Assembly: GCF_001514205.1 (NCBI RefSeq)
Contig: NZ_KQ948777.1
Location: 62,001-126,000 of the forward strand
Source: Streptomyces griseoruber
GTDB taxonomy: Bacteria; Actinomycetota; Actinomycetes; Streptomycetales; Streptomycetaceae
Direction of reading: 5' to 3'
DNA: 64,000 nt
Each line of letters opens with the position of its first letter. Positions within the stretch are counted from its first letter, which is position 1. Made by a program: the position numbers and the translations under genes. The notes under the pieces are model-generated. The model worked only from the letters and a program-made list of their open reading frames with translations. It ran no database searches and was not told the DNA's origin. Below are positions 33,772-42,272 of the stretch, piece after piece.

Positions 33772-34805
33772 CGGCCCCCACCCCGCCCCGGCCCCGCCGA
33801 CCGGGCGGGCACCTCGTCGGCGCCTACGGACTGCTCGCCCTCACCGTCCTGCTCGTCCTGGTCTTCTCCCTGGCCCTGCCCCGCACCTTCCCCACCCTCG
33901 ACACCCTCGACTCGATCCTGTCCACCCAGGCGATCCCGGCGATCCTCGCCCTCGCCGCCACGGTCCCCATCGTGACCGGCGCGTTCGACCTCTCCCTCGG
34001 CTACGCCCTCGGCCTCGCCCACGTCATGGTGATGGAGCTGATCGTCAACGAGGGCTGGCCCTGGCCGCTCGCCGCGCTCGCGGTGATCGCCGGAGGGGCC
34101 GCCGTGGGCGTCCTCAACGGGGTGATCGTCGAATACGGGCGGATCGACTCCTTCATCGCCACCCTCGGCACCGGCAGCATGCTCTACGCCGTGACCGGCT
34201 GGGTCACCGACGGCGGCCGGATCGTCCCCGGCCCCGAGGGCCTTCCGCCCGCCTTCACCGACCTCTACGACTCCACGTTCCTCGGCCTCCCGGTCCCCGC
34301 CTTCTACGTCCTCGCCCTCACCGCCGTCCTCTGGCTGGTCCTGGAACGGCTGCCCCTCGGCCGGTACCTGTACGTCGTCGGCTCCAACCCGCGCGCGGCC
34401 GACCTCCTCGGCATCCCCACCCGCAGGTACACCGTCCACGCCTTCACCGCGTCGGGCCTGATCGTCGGCATCGCCGGGGTGCTGCTCGCGGCCCAGCAGC
34501 AGATCGGCAACCCCAGCGTCGGCCTGGACTACCTGCTGCCCGCCTTCGCGGGCGCGCTCCTCGGCGCCACCGCGATCAGGCCCGGCCGGCCCAACGCCCT
34601 CGGCACCCTGGTCGCCGTCACCGTCCTCGCCGTCGGTCTCACCGGCATCGGACAGCTCGGCGCCGACTTCTGGACCGTCCCGCTGTTCTACGGCGGCACC
34701 CTGCTCATCGCCGTCGGCCTCGCCGGATACGCAGCCCGCCGCCGGCTGAGCGGCGGTGTCCACGCGGCCCGCGACGCACCGCCCGGTCCGGCGTCCCCCC
34801 TGTGA
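33768..34805 (+). CDS. Sugar ABC transporter permease (RbsC/BPD_transp_2 family)
   Basis: 345 residues with about nine hydrophobic segments. The cytoplasmic loop motif GRYLYVVGSNPRAADLLGIPTRR (glycine-arginine start to GSNPRAADLLGI) is diagnostic of ribose/xylose-type permeases, as are the FDLSLGYALG and NGVIVEYGRIDSFIATLGT segments. The ATG at 33768 overlaps the ATPase stop, and the gene's stop lies close to the lipoprotein start, so the three are one operon. A single permease gene would form a homodimer. Confidence 0.93.
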   Translation: MTAPTPPRPRRPGGHLVGAYGLLALTVLLVLVFSLALPRTFPTLDTLDSILSTQAIPAILALAATVPIVTGAFDLSLGYALGLAHVMVMELIVNEGWPWPLAALAVIAGGAAVGVLNGVIVEYGRIDSFIATLGTGSMLYAVTGWVTDGGRIVPGPEGLPPAFTDLYDSTFLGLPVPAFYVLALTAVLWLVLERLPLGRYLYVVGSNPRAADLLGIPTRRYTVHAFTASGLIVGIAGVLLAAQQQIGNPSVGLDYLLPAFAGALLGATAIRPGRPNALGTLVAVTVLAVGLTGIGQLGADFWTVPLFYGGTLLIAVGLAGYAARRRLSGGVHAARDAPPGPASPL

Positions 34806-34840
34806 TTCCCCGCCCGTCCCTCCCCTCACGAGGAGCCCTC

Positions 34841-36004
34841 GTGCACGGCAACCGCAGAGCCACCCCCGGCGCCCGTACCGCCCGGGCCGGCGCCTGTGCC
34901 CTGCTGGCGGCGGTCACCGTCCTCGCCGGCTGCCGGCGAGGCTCCTCGGACACCGCGGGGGAGACCCCCACCGGCCCCAACGGCTGCCCCGCCGTCCACG
35001 CCACGGCCCAGGCGTCGGTCCTGCGGGCCGAGCAGACCGACGTCCCCTGGGACGGGCCGACCACCGGACCGGGAGCCGTGCCCCGCAAGACCCTCGTCTA
35101 CGTCGCCCAGACCATGACCAACCCCGGAGTCGCGGGTGTCGCGAAAGGCGTACGGGAGGCCGCGCGGGTCATCGGCTGGAACGTCCGGGTCATCGACGGC
35201 GGCGGCACCCCCGCCGGCCTCCAGACGGCGATGAGCGAGGCCGTGGCCCTCAAACCCTCCGGCATCGTCATCGGCGGCTTCGACCCCAACGCGACCTCGG
35301 GACAGGTGGCACAGGCCAACCGGGCCGGCATCCCGCTCGTCGGCTGGCACGCCCTCGCGGCCCCCGGCCCCAGCCGCCGGCCCGAGCTGTTCACCAATGT
35401 CACCACCCGCGTCGAGGAGGTGGCCGAGATCAGCGCCCGCTGGGTCATCGCCCACTCCCAGGGCCGCGCCGGGGTCGTCCTGATCACCGACGCCTCGATC
35501 CCCTTCGCCAAGAACAAGTCCGAGCTGATCAAGAAGGAACTCGCCACCTGTCCGGGCGTGAAGCTCCTCGCCTACCCCAACATCCCGATCCCGGACGCCG
35601 GTAGCCGCACCCCCCGCGAGATCTCCTCCCTCCTCGCCCGCTTCGGCGCCCGGTGGACCCACTCCGTCGCCATCAACGACCTGTACTTCGCCGACGCGGC
35701 CCCCGCCTTCCGCGCGGCCGGGAAGAACGGCTCCGGGCCGCCGTACAACATCGGCGCGGGCGACGGCGACCCCTCCGCCTTCCAGCGCATCAACAGCCGG
35801 CAGTACCAGGCCGCCACCGTGCCCGAACCGCTGTCCCTGCAGGGCTGGCAGATCATCGACGAGTTCAACCGCGCGTTCTCCGGGACACCCGCCAGCGGCT
35901 ACACGGCCCCCGTGCACATCTCCACGGCCGACAACAGCGCCGGTACGACGAGCTGGGACCCGGCCGGCTACCGGCAGGCGTACCGGACCATCTGGGGCAG
36001 ATGA
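34841..36004 (+). CDS. Sugar-binding lipoprotein of the ABC importer (periplasmic-binding fold I)
   Basis: 387 residues. The signal peptide ends at lipobox VLAGC (cysteine near residue 29), so the protein is anchored on the outer face of the membrane. The body is a type I periplasmic-binding fold with KTLVYVAQTMTNPGVAGVAKG and GIVIGGFDPNATSGQ typical of sugar receptors. GTG 34841 has CGAGGAG seven bases upstream; a GTG at 34802 overlapping the permease stop is an alternative. A C-terminal fragment of a close relative is at 24533-24736. Confidence 0.9.
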   Translation: MHGNRRATPGARTARAGACALLAAVTVLAGCRRGSSDTAGETPTGPNGCPAVHATAQASVLRAEQTDVPWDGPTTGPGAVPRKTLVYVAQTMTNPGVAGVAKGVREAARVIGWNVRVIDGGGTPAGLQTAMSEAVALKPSGIVIGGFDPNATSGQVAQANRAGIPLVGWHALAAPGPSRRPELFTNVTTRVEEVAEISARWVIAHSQGRAGVVLITDASIPFAKNKSELIKKELATCPGVKLLAYPNIPIPDAGSRTPREISSLLARFGARWTHSVAINDLYFADAAPAFRAAGKNGSGPPYNIGAGDGDPSAFQRINSRQYQAATVPEPLSLQGWQIIDEFNRAFSGTPASGYTAPVHISTADNSAGTTSWDPAGYRQAYRTIWGR

Positions 36005-36058
36005 CGGACCGCACGGCGCCCTGCAGCGCCCCTACGGCGCCCCTGCGACGCCCGTACG

Positions 36059-37867
36059 TCAGCCGAGCGCCCGGTCCAGGTTGAAGGCCGCGCTGATCAG
36101 CGCCAGATGGGTGAACGCCTGCGGGAAGTTCCCCTGCTGCTCACCCGTCTGGCTGATCTCCTCGGCGAACAGGCCCAGATGGTTGGCGTACGTCAGCATC
36201 TTCTCGAACGCCAGCCGTGCCTCGTCCACCCGCCCGGCGTGCACCAGCGCCTCGACGTACCAGAACGAGCAGATGGAGAACGTGCCCTCGTCACCGCGCA
36301 GCCCGTCGGGGCTGGCCCGCGGGTCGTAGCGGTACACCAGGGAGTCGGAGACCAGGTCCTCGGTGAGCGCGTCCAGCGTCGACAGCCACTTGGGGTCGGT
36401 CGGCGCGATGAACTTGGTCAGCGGCATCATCAGCACCGCCGCGTCCAGCACGTCCCCGTCCTCGTGCTGCACGAACGCCTGCCTCGCCTCCGACCAGCCG
36501 CGGGTGTGGATGCGCCGGTAGATCGCGTCGCGGCACTCCTGCCAGCGGGGCAGGTCGGCGGGCAGCCCGCGCCGGTTCGCCATCCGGATCGCCCGCTCGA
36601 TCGCCACCCAGCACATCAGCCGCGAGTACAGGAAGTTCTTGCGGCCGCCCCGGGTCTCCCAGACGCCCTCGTCCGGCTGGTCCCAGTGGGCGCACACCCA
36701 GTCGACCAGGGCGCACACATCGTCCCACTGGTCGCTGGAGACCGGCCGCGCCCACTTGTCGTACAGATAGACCGAGTCGATCAGCGCGCCGTAGATGTCG
36801 AGCTGGAGCTGGTCCGCGGCGGCGTTGCCGACCCGCACCGGGGCCGAGCCCTGATGGCCCTCCAGATGCGTGAGTTCGGTCTCGGACAGATCCGTGCGTC
36901 CGTCGATGCCGTACATGATCTGCAGCGGCCCGGAGGGCTTGCCGTCGCCCGGGGTGATGTGCCGGGTCACGAACTCCATGAACGCCCCGGCCTCGTCCGA
37001 GAACCCCAGCCGCAGCAGGGCGTACACGCAGAACGCGGCGTCGCGCACCCAGACGTAGCGGTAGTCCCAGTTGCGCTCGCCGCCCAGCTGCTCGGGCAGG
37101 CTCGTGGTCGGCGCGGCGACGATCGCCCCCGTGGGCGCGTAGGTGAGCAGCTTCAGCGTGAGCGCGGAGCGGTGCACCATCTCCCGCCAGCGTCCCCGGT
37201 ACCGGGAGGCGGACAGCCAGCGCCGCCAGTACGTCACCGTCGCCGCGAACTGCTCCTCGGCCTCCGTGCGCGCGCACCGCCGCGGGTTCAGCTCGCCGCC
37301 GACCTGGTCGAGGGCGAACACCGCCGACTCGCCCTCGGACAGCTTGAAGTCCGCCCGCACGTCCGGCCCGTCGCACTCCAGGGGCACCGTCGAGGTGAGG
37401 GAGAGGGCCAGCTTCTCGGACTCGAAGAGCGCCAGGCCCTCGACCAGGCGCACGGTGTGCGCACTGGCGCCGTAGTCGAACCGGGGCGCCACCCGGGTAC
37501 GGAACGGCAGCGCGCCGCGCACGCACACCACCCGCCGGATCAGCCGGTGCCGCTCGGCCTCGGCGGACCCGCCGGTCACCGGCATGAAGTCCTGCACCTC
37601 GCCCACCCCGTCCCCGGTGAAGAAGCGGGTGATCAGGACGTTGGTGTCGGGGAAGTAGAACTGCTTCGTGCGGGCGGGCACCGCCGCCGCCAGCTCGAAC
37701 GAGCCGCCGCGCCCGGCGTCCAGGATCGAGCCGAAGACGCTCGGCGAGTCGAAGGCGGGACAGCAGTACCAGTCGATCGTGCCGTCCGTCCCCACCAGGG
37801 CCACGCTGCGCAGATCGCCGATCAGCCCGTGCTCGGCGATCGGCAGATAGCGGTCGGCATCGGTCAT
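36059..37867 (-). CDS. Glycoside hydrolase family 15 (glucoamylase/trehalase-like)
   Basis: 602 residues, no signal peptide. Family GH15 hallmarks: NWDYRYVWVRDAAFCVYALL in the catalytic barrel, the RVGNAAADQLQLDIYG segment and GTFSICSFWYVEALVHAG carrying a catalytic glutamate region, then ANHLGLFAEEI. Cytoplasmic bacterial members hydrolyse alpha-glucosides, including trehalose in some actinobacteria. It is convergent with the sugar ABC operon, ending 55 bases from it. Which glucoside is used cannot be decided here. Confidence 0.9.
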   Translation of the reverse strand: MTDADRYLPIAEHGLIGDLRSVALVGTDGTIDWYCCPAFDSPSVFGSILDAGRGGSFELAAAVPARTKQFYFPDTNVLITRFFTGDGVGEVQDFMPVTGGSAEAERHRLIRRVVCVRGALPFRTRVAPRFDYGASAHTVRLVEGLALFESEKLALSLTSTVPLECDGPDVRADFKLSEGESAVFALDQVGGELNPRRCARTEAEEQFAATVTYWRRWLSASRYRGRWREMVHRSALTLKLLTYAPTGAIVAAPTTSLPEQLGGERNWDYRYVWVRDAAFCVYALLRLGFSDEAGAFMEFVTRHITPGDGKPSGPLQIMYGIDGRTDLSETELTHLEGHQGSAPVRVGNAAADQLQLDIYGALIDSVYLYDKWARPVSSDQWDDVCALVDWVCAHWDQPDEGVWETRGGRKNFLYSRLMCWVAIERAIRMANRRGLPADLPRWQECRDAIYRRIHTRGWSEARQAFVQHEDGDVLDAAVLMMPLTKFIAPTDPKWLSTLDALTEDLVSDSLVYRYDPRASPDGLRGDEGTFSICSFWYVEALVHAGRVDEARLAFEKMLTYANHLGLFAEEISQTGEQQGNFPQAFTHLALISAAFNLDRALG

Positions 37868-38269
37868 GACAGCCTCCCTGGCCCGACCCGCGCTGGCGAG
37901 GGTTCCAGCCTAGGCGGGATCGGCCGTCACGTCCTCGGCAGCCCGTCCCAGTCGTCAGGGCAGGATCCGCGGACGGTGCCGTCGCCCCGCAGGACCACTT
38001 CCCCGATCATGTGCTTGCCGTGGTCGTCGGCCCGGCCGTGTCCTCGCCGCTGTCCTCGCAGGAGCGGCCGGTCAACCTCAGCACCCCCACCGCGCACACC
38101 CCCACCGCGCACACCCCCACCACGCACACCGCCGCCGCGCCCGCGGCCGTCCCCCCGGCGAACAGGACGTCCCCCGCGTGTCGCTCTCTGAATGGGCGTC
38201 ACATCAGGGTGCCATGCTGTGAGTTGAGCCGCGAGTGCCGCGGTGGTTCCGCGTTCCCCAGGAGGCACC
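37868..38269. other. 402-base intergenic region with short repeats
   Basis: Lies between the divergent GH15 and cyclase starts. A tandem 15-base repeat (units CACCGCGCACACCCC, about 38089-38130) is the only clear structure. A minus-strand open frame ending at 37927 covers part of it but has no recognisable protein features. Promoters for both flanking genes should be here but are not evident. Confidence 0.45.
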
Positions 38270-39055
38270 ATGTCCCAGCCGTCCGTCCTCGCCGCACTGG
38301 TGGCAGGGCTGCGCGGCGGGTCGATCGATGTCGTCGACCTGACCGCGCCGCTGTCGTCCGCCACCCCGGTGATCCGGCTGCCGCCCGCGTTCGGCCAGAC
38401 CGCGGTGTTCGAGCTGGAGGAGATCAGCAGGTACGACGACCGGGGACCGGCCTGGTACTGGAACAACTTCCGCAGCGGCGAGCACACCGGCACTCACTTC
38501 GACGCCCCGAACCACTGGGTGACCGGCCAGGACCTCGCCGACGTGGCCTCCGTGCCCGCGGGCCGGCTTCTCGCCCCGGCCGCCGTCCTGGACTTCACCG
38601 CCGAGGCGGCCGAGGACCCCGACTTCCTGGTGGAGGTCGAGCACGTGAAGGCCTGGGAGGCCGTGCACGGGCCGCTGCCCGAGGGCGGCTGGCTGCTGCT
38701 GCGCACCGGCTGGGACGCCCGCGCGGACTCCCAGGAGGCGTTCCTCAACGCCGACGAGGACGGCCCGCACACCCCTGGACTGTCCCCGGACTGCGCCCGC
38801 TGGGTCGCACAGGAGTCACCGGTGATCGGCCTCGGCGTGGAGACCGTGGGCACCGACGCCGGGCGCGGGCATTCCTTCGACCCGGCCTTCCCCTGCCACT
38901 CCTACCTCATGGGCAGCGACAAGTACGGACTGACCCAGTTGCGCAACCTCGCCGCGCTGCCGCCCACCGGGAGCGTGGTCCTCGCCGGGCCGCTGCCCAT
39001 CGTCACCGGGTCCGGGGCGCCCGCGAGGGTGCTGGCCCTGGTGGAGCGGCCGTGA
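38270..39055 (+). CDS. Cyclase-family metal-dependent hydrolase (canonical motif)
   Basis: 261 residues. The motif HTGTHFDAPNHW near residue 75 is the canonical metal-binding signature of the cyclase/kynurenine formamidase family, and the later LLLRTGWDAR and VIGLGVETVGTDAGRGHS segments also fit. AGGAGG sits four bases before ATG 38270. The stop overlaps the start of the ThDP-enzyme gene (GTGA), so the two are translationally coupled and probably act on successive or related substrates. Confidence 0.9.
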   Translation: MSQPSVLAALVAGLRGGSIDVVDLTAPLSSATPVIRLPPAFGQTAVFELEEISRYDDRGPAWYWNNFRSGEHTGTHFDAPNHWVTGQDLADVASVPAGRLLAPAAVLDFTAEAAEDPDFLVEVEHVKAWEAVHGPLPEGGWLLLRTGWDARADSQEAFLNADEDGPHTPGLSPDCARWVAQESPVIGLGVETVGTDAGRGHSFDPAFPCHSYLMGSDKYGLTQLRNLAALPPTGSVVLAGPLPIVTGSGAPARVLALVERP

Positions 39056-40689
39056 AGGTCGCCGAGGCCGTGGGGCGGGCGCTGGTCGCGGCCGGGATCG
39101 GCCAGGTCTTCGGCGTGGTCGGATCGGGCAACTTCCATCTCACCAACGCGATGACGGCCGCCGGGGCGCGGTTCGTCGCCGCACGTCACGAGGGCGGCGC
39201 GGCGACGATGGCCGACGCGTACACCCGGGTCGGCGCCACCGTGGCCGCGCTGAGCGTCCATCAGGGGCCCGGACTGACGAACGCCCTGACGGGGATCACC
39301 GAGGCCGCCAAGAGCCGTACCCCGCTGCTCGTGCTGGCGGCCGAGGTGACCGAGCCGCGCTCCAACTTCCACATCGACCAGGACGCGCTGATGCGTGCCG
39401 TGGGCGCGGTGCCGATGCGGATCTCCTCGGCCGAGGAGGCGGTGGCGCAGGCCCTGGAGGCGCTTCGGTACGCCCTGCACGAACGGCGCACCGTGCTGCT
39501 CAACCTCCCCCTCGCGCTCCAGGCCCTGGAGGTGCCCGGTGAGGTGCCCCGGGCCGTCCCGCCGCCGGCCCGGGAACCGGTCGAACCCACCCGGGCGGAC
39601 GTGGACGCGCTGGCGGGGCTGCTGGCGGCGGCCCGCCGGCCGGTCTTCGTGGCGGGCCGGGGCGCCCGCGCCGACGGGGCCGGGGACGCCCTGGAGGCCC
39701 TGGCCGAGTGCCACGGCGCCCTGCTGGCGACCTCCGCCGTCGCCCACGGCCTCTTCCACGGCAACCCGTGGTCGCTCGGCGTGTCCGGGGGCTTCTCCTC
39801 CCCCCTCGCGTCCGAACTGATCGCCTCCGCCGACCTGATCGTCGGCTGGGGCTGCGCACTGAACATGTGGACGATGCGGCACGGCACCCTGGTCGGCGCC
39901 GGCACGGCCGTCGTCCAGGTGGACGACGACCCGACGGCCCTCGGCGCGCACCAGGAGCTGCGGCTCGGCGTCACCGGCGACGTCACACGCACCGCACGCC
40001 GGGTACGGGCGGCGGCCGACGGGAAGCAGCAGGGCCTGCGCACCCCCGACATCGCCGAAGCCCTCGCCGCCCGGGGACGCCGACGGGACGTGCCGTACGA
40101 GGACACCTCCGGGGCCGGGCGCATCGACCCGCGCACCCTGACCGTCGCGCTCGACGACATCCTGCCGGCGGAGCGGGTGATCGGCGTGGACTCCGGCAAC
40201 TTCATGGGCTACCCGATGGCGTACCTGTCGGTGCCGGACGAGAACGGCGTCTGCTTCACCCAGGCCTTCCAGTCGGTCGGCCTGGGCCTCGCGACCGCGA
40301 TCGGCGCCGCCCTGGCCCGCCCGGACCGGCTGCCGGTGGCCGCGCTCGGCGACGGCGGCGCCCTGATGGGCGCCGCCGACCTCGACACGGTCCGCAGGCT
40401 CGGGCTGCCGATGGTGGTCGTCGTGTACGACGACGACGGCTACGGAGCCGAGGTGCACCACTTCGGGCCCGGCGGACATCCCCTCCAAACGGTCGAGTTC
40501 CCCGAGACGGACCTCGCCGCCCTGGCCCGGGGGTACGGCTTCGAGGCCGTGACCGTGCGCACCCCGGCGGATCTCGGGGCGGTGCGGGAATGGCTGGCCG
40601 GGCCCCGGTCCGCGCCACTGCTGGTCGACGCGAAGGTGGTGAAGGACCGGGGAGCCTGGTGGCTGGAGGAGGCGTTCCGCGGGCACTGA
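39052..40689 (+). CDS. Thiamine-diphosphate-dependent enzyme (acetolactate synthase-like)
   Basis: 545 residues with the three-domain layout of the acetohydroxyacid synthase/decarboxylase superfamily. The cofactor-activating glutamate lies in AARHEGGAATMADAY near residue 50. The ThDP/magnesium motif begins with LGDGGALMG near residue 437, but the usual asparagine further on is replaced in VVYDDDGYGAEVHHF. Substrate-decarboxylation or carboligation is likely, though not classical acetolactate synthesis given the cyclase partner. GTG 39052 overlaps the cyclase stop. Confidence 0.87.
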   Translation: MKVAEAVGRALVAAGIGQVFGVVGSGNFHLTNAMTAAGARFVAARHEGGAATMADAYTRVGATVAALSVHQGPGLTNALTGITEAAKSRTPLLVLAAEVTEPRSNFHIDQDALMRAVGAVPMRISSAEEAVAQALEALRYALHERRTVLLNLPLALQALEVPGEVPRAVPPPAREPVEPTRADVDALAGLLAAARRPVFVAGRGARADGAGDALEALAECHGALLATSAVAHGLFHGNPWSLGVSGGFSSPLASELIASADLIVGWGCALNMWTMRHGTLVGAGTAVVQVDDDPTALGAHQELRLGVTGDVTRTARRVRAAADGKQQGLRTPDIAEALAARGRRRDVPYEDTSGAGRIDPRTLTVALDDILPAERVIGVDSGNFMGYPMAYLSVPDENGVCFTQAFQSVGLGLATAIGAALARPDRLPVAALGDGGALMGAADLDTVRRLGLPMVVVVYDDDGYGAEVHHFGPGGHPLQTVEFPETDLAALARGYGFEAVTVRTPADLGAVREWLAGPRSAPLLVDAKVVKDRGAWWLEEAFRGH

Positions 40690-40705
40690 GCGCTCGTGCT
40701 CCGCG
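40678..40705. terminator. Hairpin at the end of the ThDP gene, between convergent genes
   Basis: CGCGGGCAC (40678-40686) pairs with GTGCTCCGCG (40696-40705) with one bulge, spanning the ThDP stop codon and the 16-base gap before the opposing zinc-ribbon stop. It could end transcription in both directions. No U run follows. Confidence 0.45.
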
Positions 40706-40927
40706 TCACACCTGGTGCGGAGCGAACAACTCCAGATGACCGCAGGCACGGCAGCGGTAGGCGTCTATCTGGAAGCGGGGCCGGCCGAGGCGCTTGGCCC
40801 CGCCGAAGATCCCGCGCTGGAGCGGCCCGGGAATCCACCGTGCGTAGCCCCGGGAGTGGTCACCGGAGTCCTCGACGAACCCCGGCTCCAGCTCGAACCC
40901 CTGGCACTGCGAGCATCTGATCTCCAT
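40706..40927 (-). CDS. Small zinc-ribbon protein
   Basis: 73 residues. Two CxxC pairs, CSQC near the N terminus and CRAC near residue 62, form a predicted zinc ribbon; the protein is otherwise basic and aromatic-rich. Similar small actinobacterial zinc-ribbon proteins have no assigned role; nucleic-acid or protein binding is the usual guess. It is read in the same direction as the MoxR module, 65 bases after it. Confidence 0.7.
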   Translation of the reverse strand: MEIRCSQCQGFELEPGFVEDSGDHSRGYARWIPGPLQRGIFGGAKRLGRPRFQIDAYRCRACGHLELFAPHQV

Positions 40928-40992
40928 GCCCCGCACTGTAGAAGCGGCCGGTGCGAACCGGTGAGCCTCCCGCGTCAACGGCCCGTCGCTGT

Positions 40993-42258
40993 TCATCCGA
41001 TGTCCACCACCCTCGCCCAGTCGGGCGGTGTGTCCGGCACGTGGTCGGGGTTGTTCTCCCGCCAGGAACCGCCCCCGGGCCGGGAGAAGAGACCCACGAC
41101 CGTACGGCACGCCGGGCGCGCCCGTGGCCACGGCGTCTGACCGTCCGTCAGCACCACGACGACATCGGGCCGGGGCGGCGTCCGCAGCGCCCTCGCGAAG
41201 CCCGTGCGCAGATCCGTACCCCCGCCGCCCATCAGCGCAATCCCCTCGCCCCGGCACAGCGAGTGCGCGAACGGGGCGTCCGCGTCGCAGGGCAGCACGG
41301 TGACCAGGTCCCGCCGCCCGCCCACGGCACGGCAGATCGCGGCGACCTCCAGCAGCGCACTGCCCAGTTCGGCGTCGCTGACCGACCCGGAGGTGTCGAT
41401 GATCACGGACACCTGGGGCGGCCGCCGCCGCAGGCTCGGCAGGACGACACCGGGCACCCCGGCCGAGCGCCGCGACGGCCGCCCGTACGAGTAGTCCTCG
41501 CCCCCGCCCGCGCCCGATGCGGCCGAGCGGACCGCCGCACCCAGCAACTCCCGCCAGGGCTGCGGCGGATGGAACGCCTCCTCGGCCCACCGCCGCCACT
41601 GCTCGGGCGCGTTCCCCGGACGGCCCCTGATGCCCTGCGCCACCCGGAACCGGACGGCGTCGCGTTCCTGCTCGCTCAGCCCGTGCGCGCCGTCGGGGCC
41701 GAGGTCCCACTCCCGCGCCAGCCCGTCGGCGCCGCTGCCGCAGTCCAGCCAGGCCAGGTCCTGAGTGCGGGCCCCCAGGGTGAAGCAGCGCAGGTAGTCC
41801 TCCATCAGCTTGCCCTCGGGCAACCCCAGGAACTGCGGGCCGACAGCGCCCGCGGGCCGGACCAGGCCGTCGCCGTAGGCGTCGTCGTTGATCTCGCAGT
41901 CCGCCGCGATGTTCATCCGCAGCCGGTCCCCGGGGCCGCTCAGACCGCGTTCCCGGGCCACCCGGTCGCTGCGCCCGTGGTGGTCGCGCAGCAGGTGCGA
42001 CACCTCGTGCACCCAGACCGCCGCCAGCTCCTCCACCGGCATCCGCGCCACGAACGCGGGCGACACATAGCACCGCCAGTGCTTGTCGACGCCCATCGTC
42101 GGCACCCGCCGGGACTCGACGACGTGCAGGGCGAACAGCGCCGTCGCCAGGTAGGGACGGGCCCGTGCGGCGTGCAGCCGGGCGGTGAAGAGCTTGTCGC
42201 GGTCCAGGGGCGTCGGTGTGTCCGCACAGGTGTCCACGTCTGTGTCCACGTCCTTCAT
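40993..42258 (-). CDS. Metallopeptidase-like VWA protein (DUF2201 type) of a MoxR module
   Basis: 421 residues. The N-terminal domain carries an HExxH zinc-binding motif in VWVHEVSHLLRDHHGR near residue 85, as in the putative metallopeptidase domain associated with DUF2201. The C-terminal domain is a VWA-like fold with MIDAS residues in IIDTSGSVSD, a GGGGTDLRTG loop and VVLTDGQTPW. ATG 42258 has GGGAGG eight bases upstream; ATG 42276 overlapping the MoxR stop is the alternative. It is the partner of the adjacent MoxR ATPase. Confidence 0.87.
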   Translation of the reverse strand: MKDVDTDVDTCADTPTPLDRDKLFTARLHAARARPYLATALFALHVVESRRVPTMGVDKHWRCYVSPAFVARMPVEELAAVWVHEVSHLLRDHHGRSDRVARERGLSGPGDRLRMNIAADCEINDDAYGDGLVRPAGAVGPQFLGLPEGKLMEDYLRCFTLGARTQDLAWLDCGSGADGLAREWDLGPDGAHGLSEQERDAVRFRVAQGIRGRPGNAPEQWRRWAEEAFHPPQPWRELLGAAVRSAASGAGGGEDYSYGRPSRRSAGVPGVVLPSLRRRPPQVSVIIDTSGSVSDAELGSALLEVAAICRAVGGRRDLVTVLPCDADAPFAHSLCRGEGIALMGGGGTDLRTGFARALRTPPRPDVVVVLTDGQTPWPRARPACRTVVGLFSRPGGGSWRENNPDHVPDTPPDWARVVDIG

Positions 42259-42272
42259 CGGCCGCGCCTCCC

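Noticed and set aside
27757..36004. Long antisense frames opposite the cyclase, SpoIIE and ABC genes
   Set aside because: They mirror the codon structure of the real genes, lack ribosome-binding sites and show no recognisable protein features.
38089..38135. Short CRISPR-like repeat
   Set aside because: The units are tandem without unique spacers and no cas genes are present; it is a simple tandem repeat.
37927..38269. A minus-strand open frame in the gap between GH15 and the cyclase
   Set aside because: It is Gly/Arg-rich from the complement of the tandem repeat, has no clear start and no recognised motif.
39052..40689. Classical acetolactate synthase large subunit (ilvB)
   Set aside because: No small subunit gene or ilv neighbours are present, the ThDP-motif asparagine is replaced, and the gene is coupled to a cyclase.
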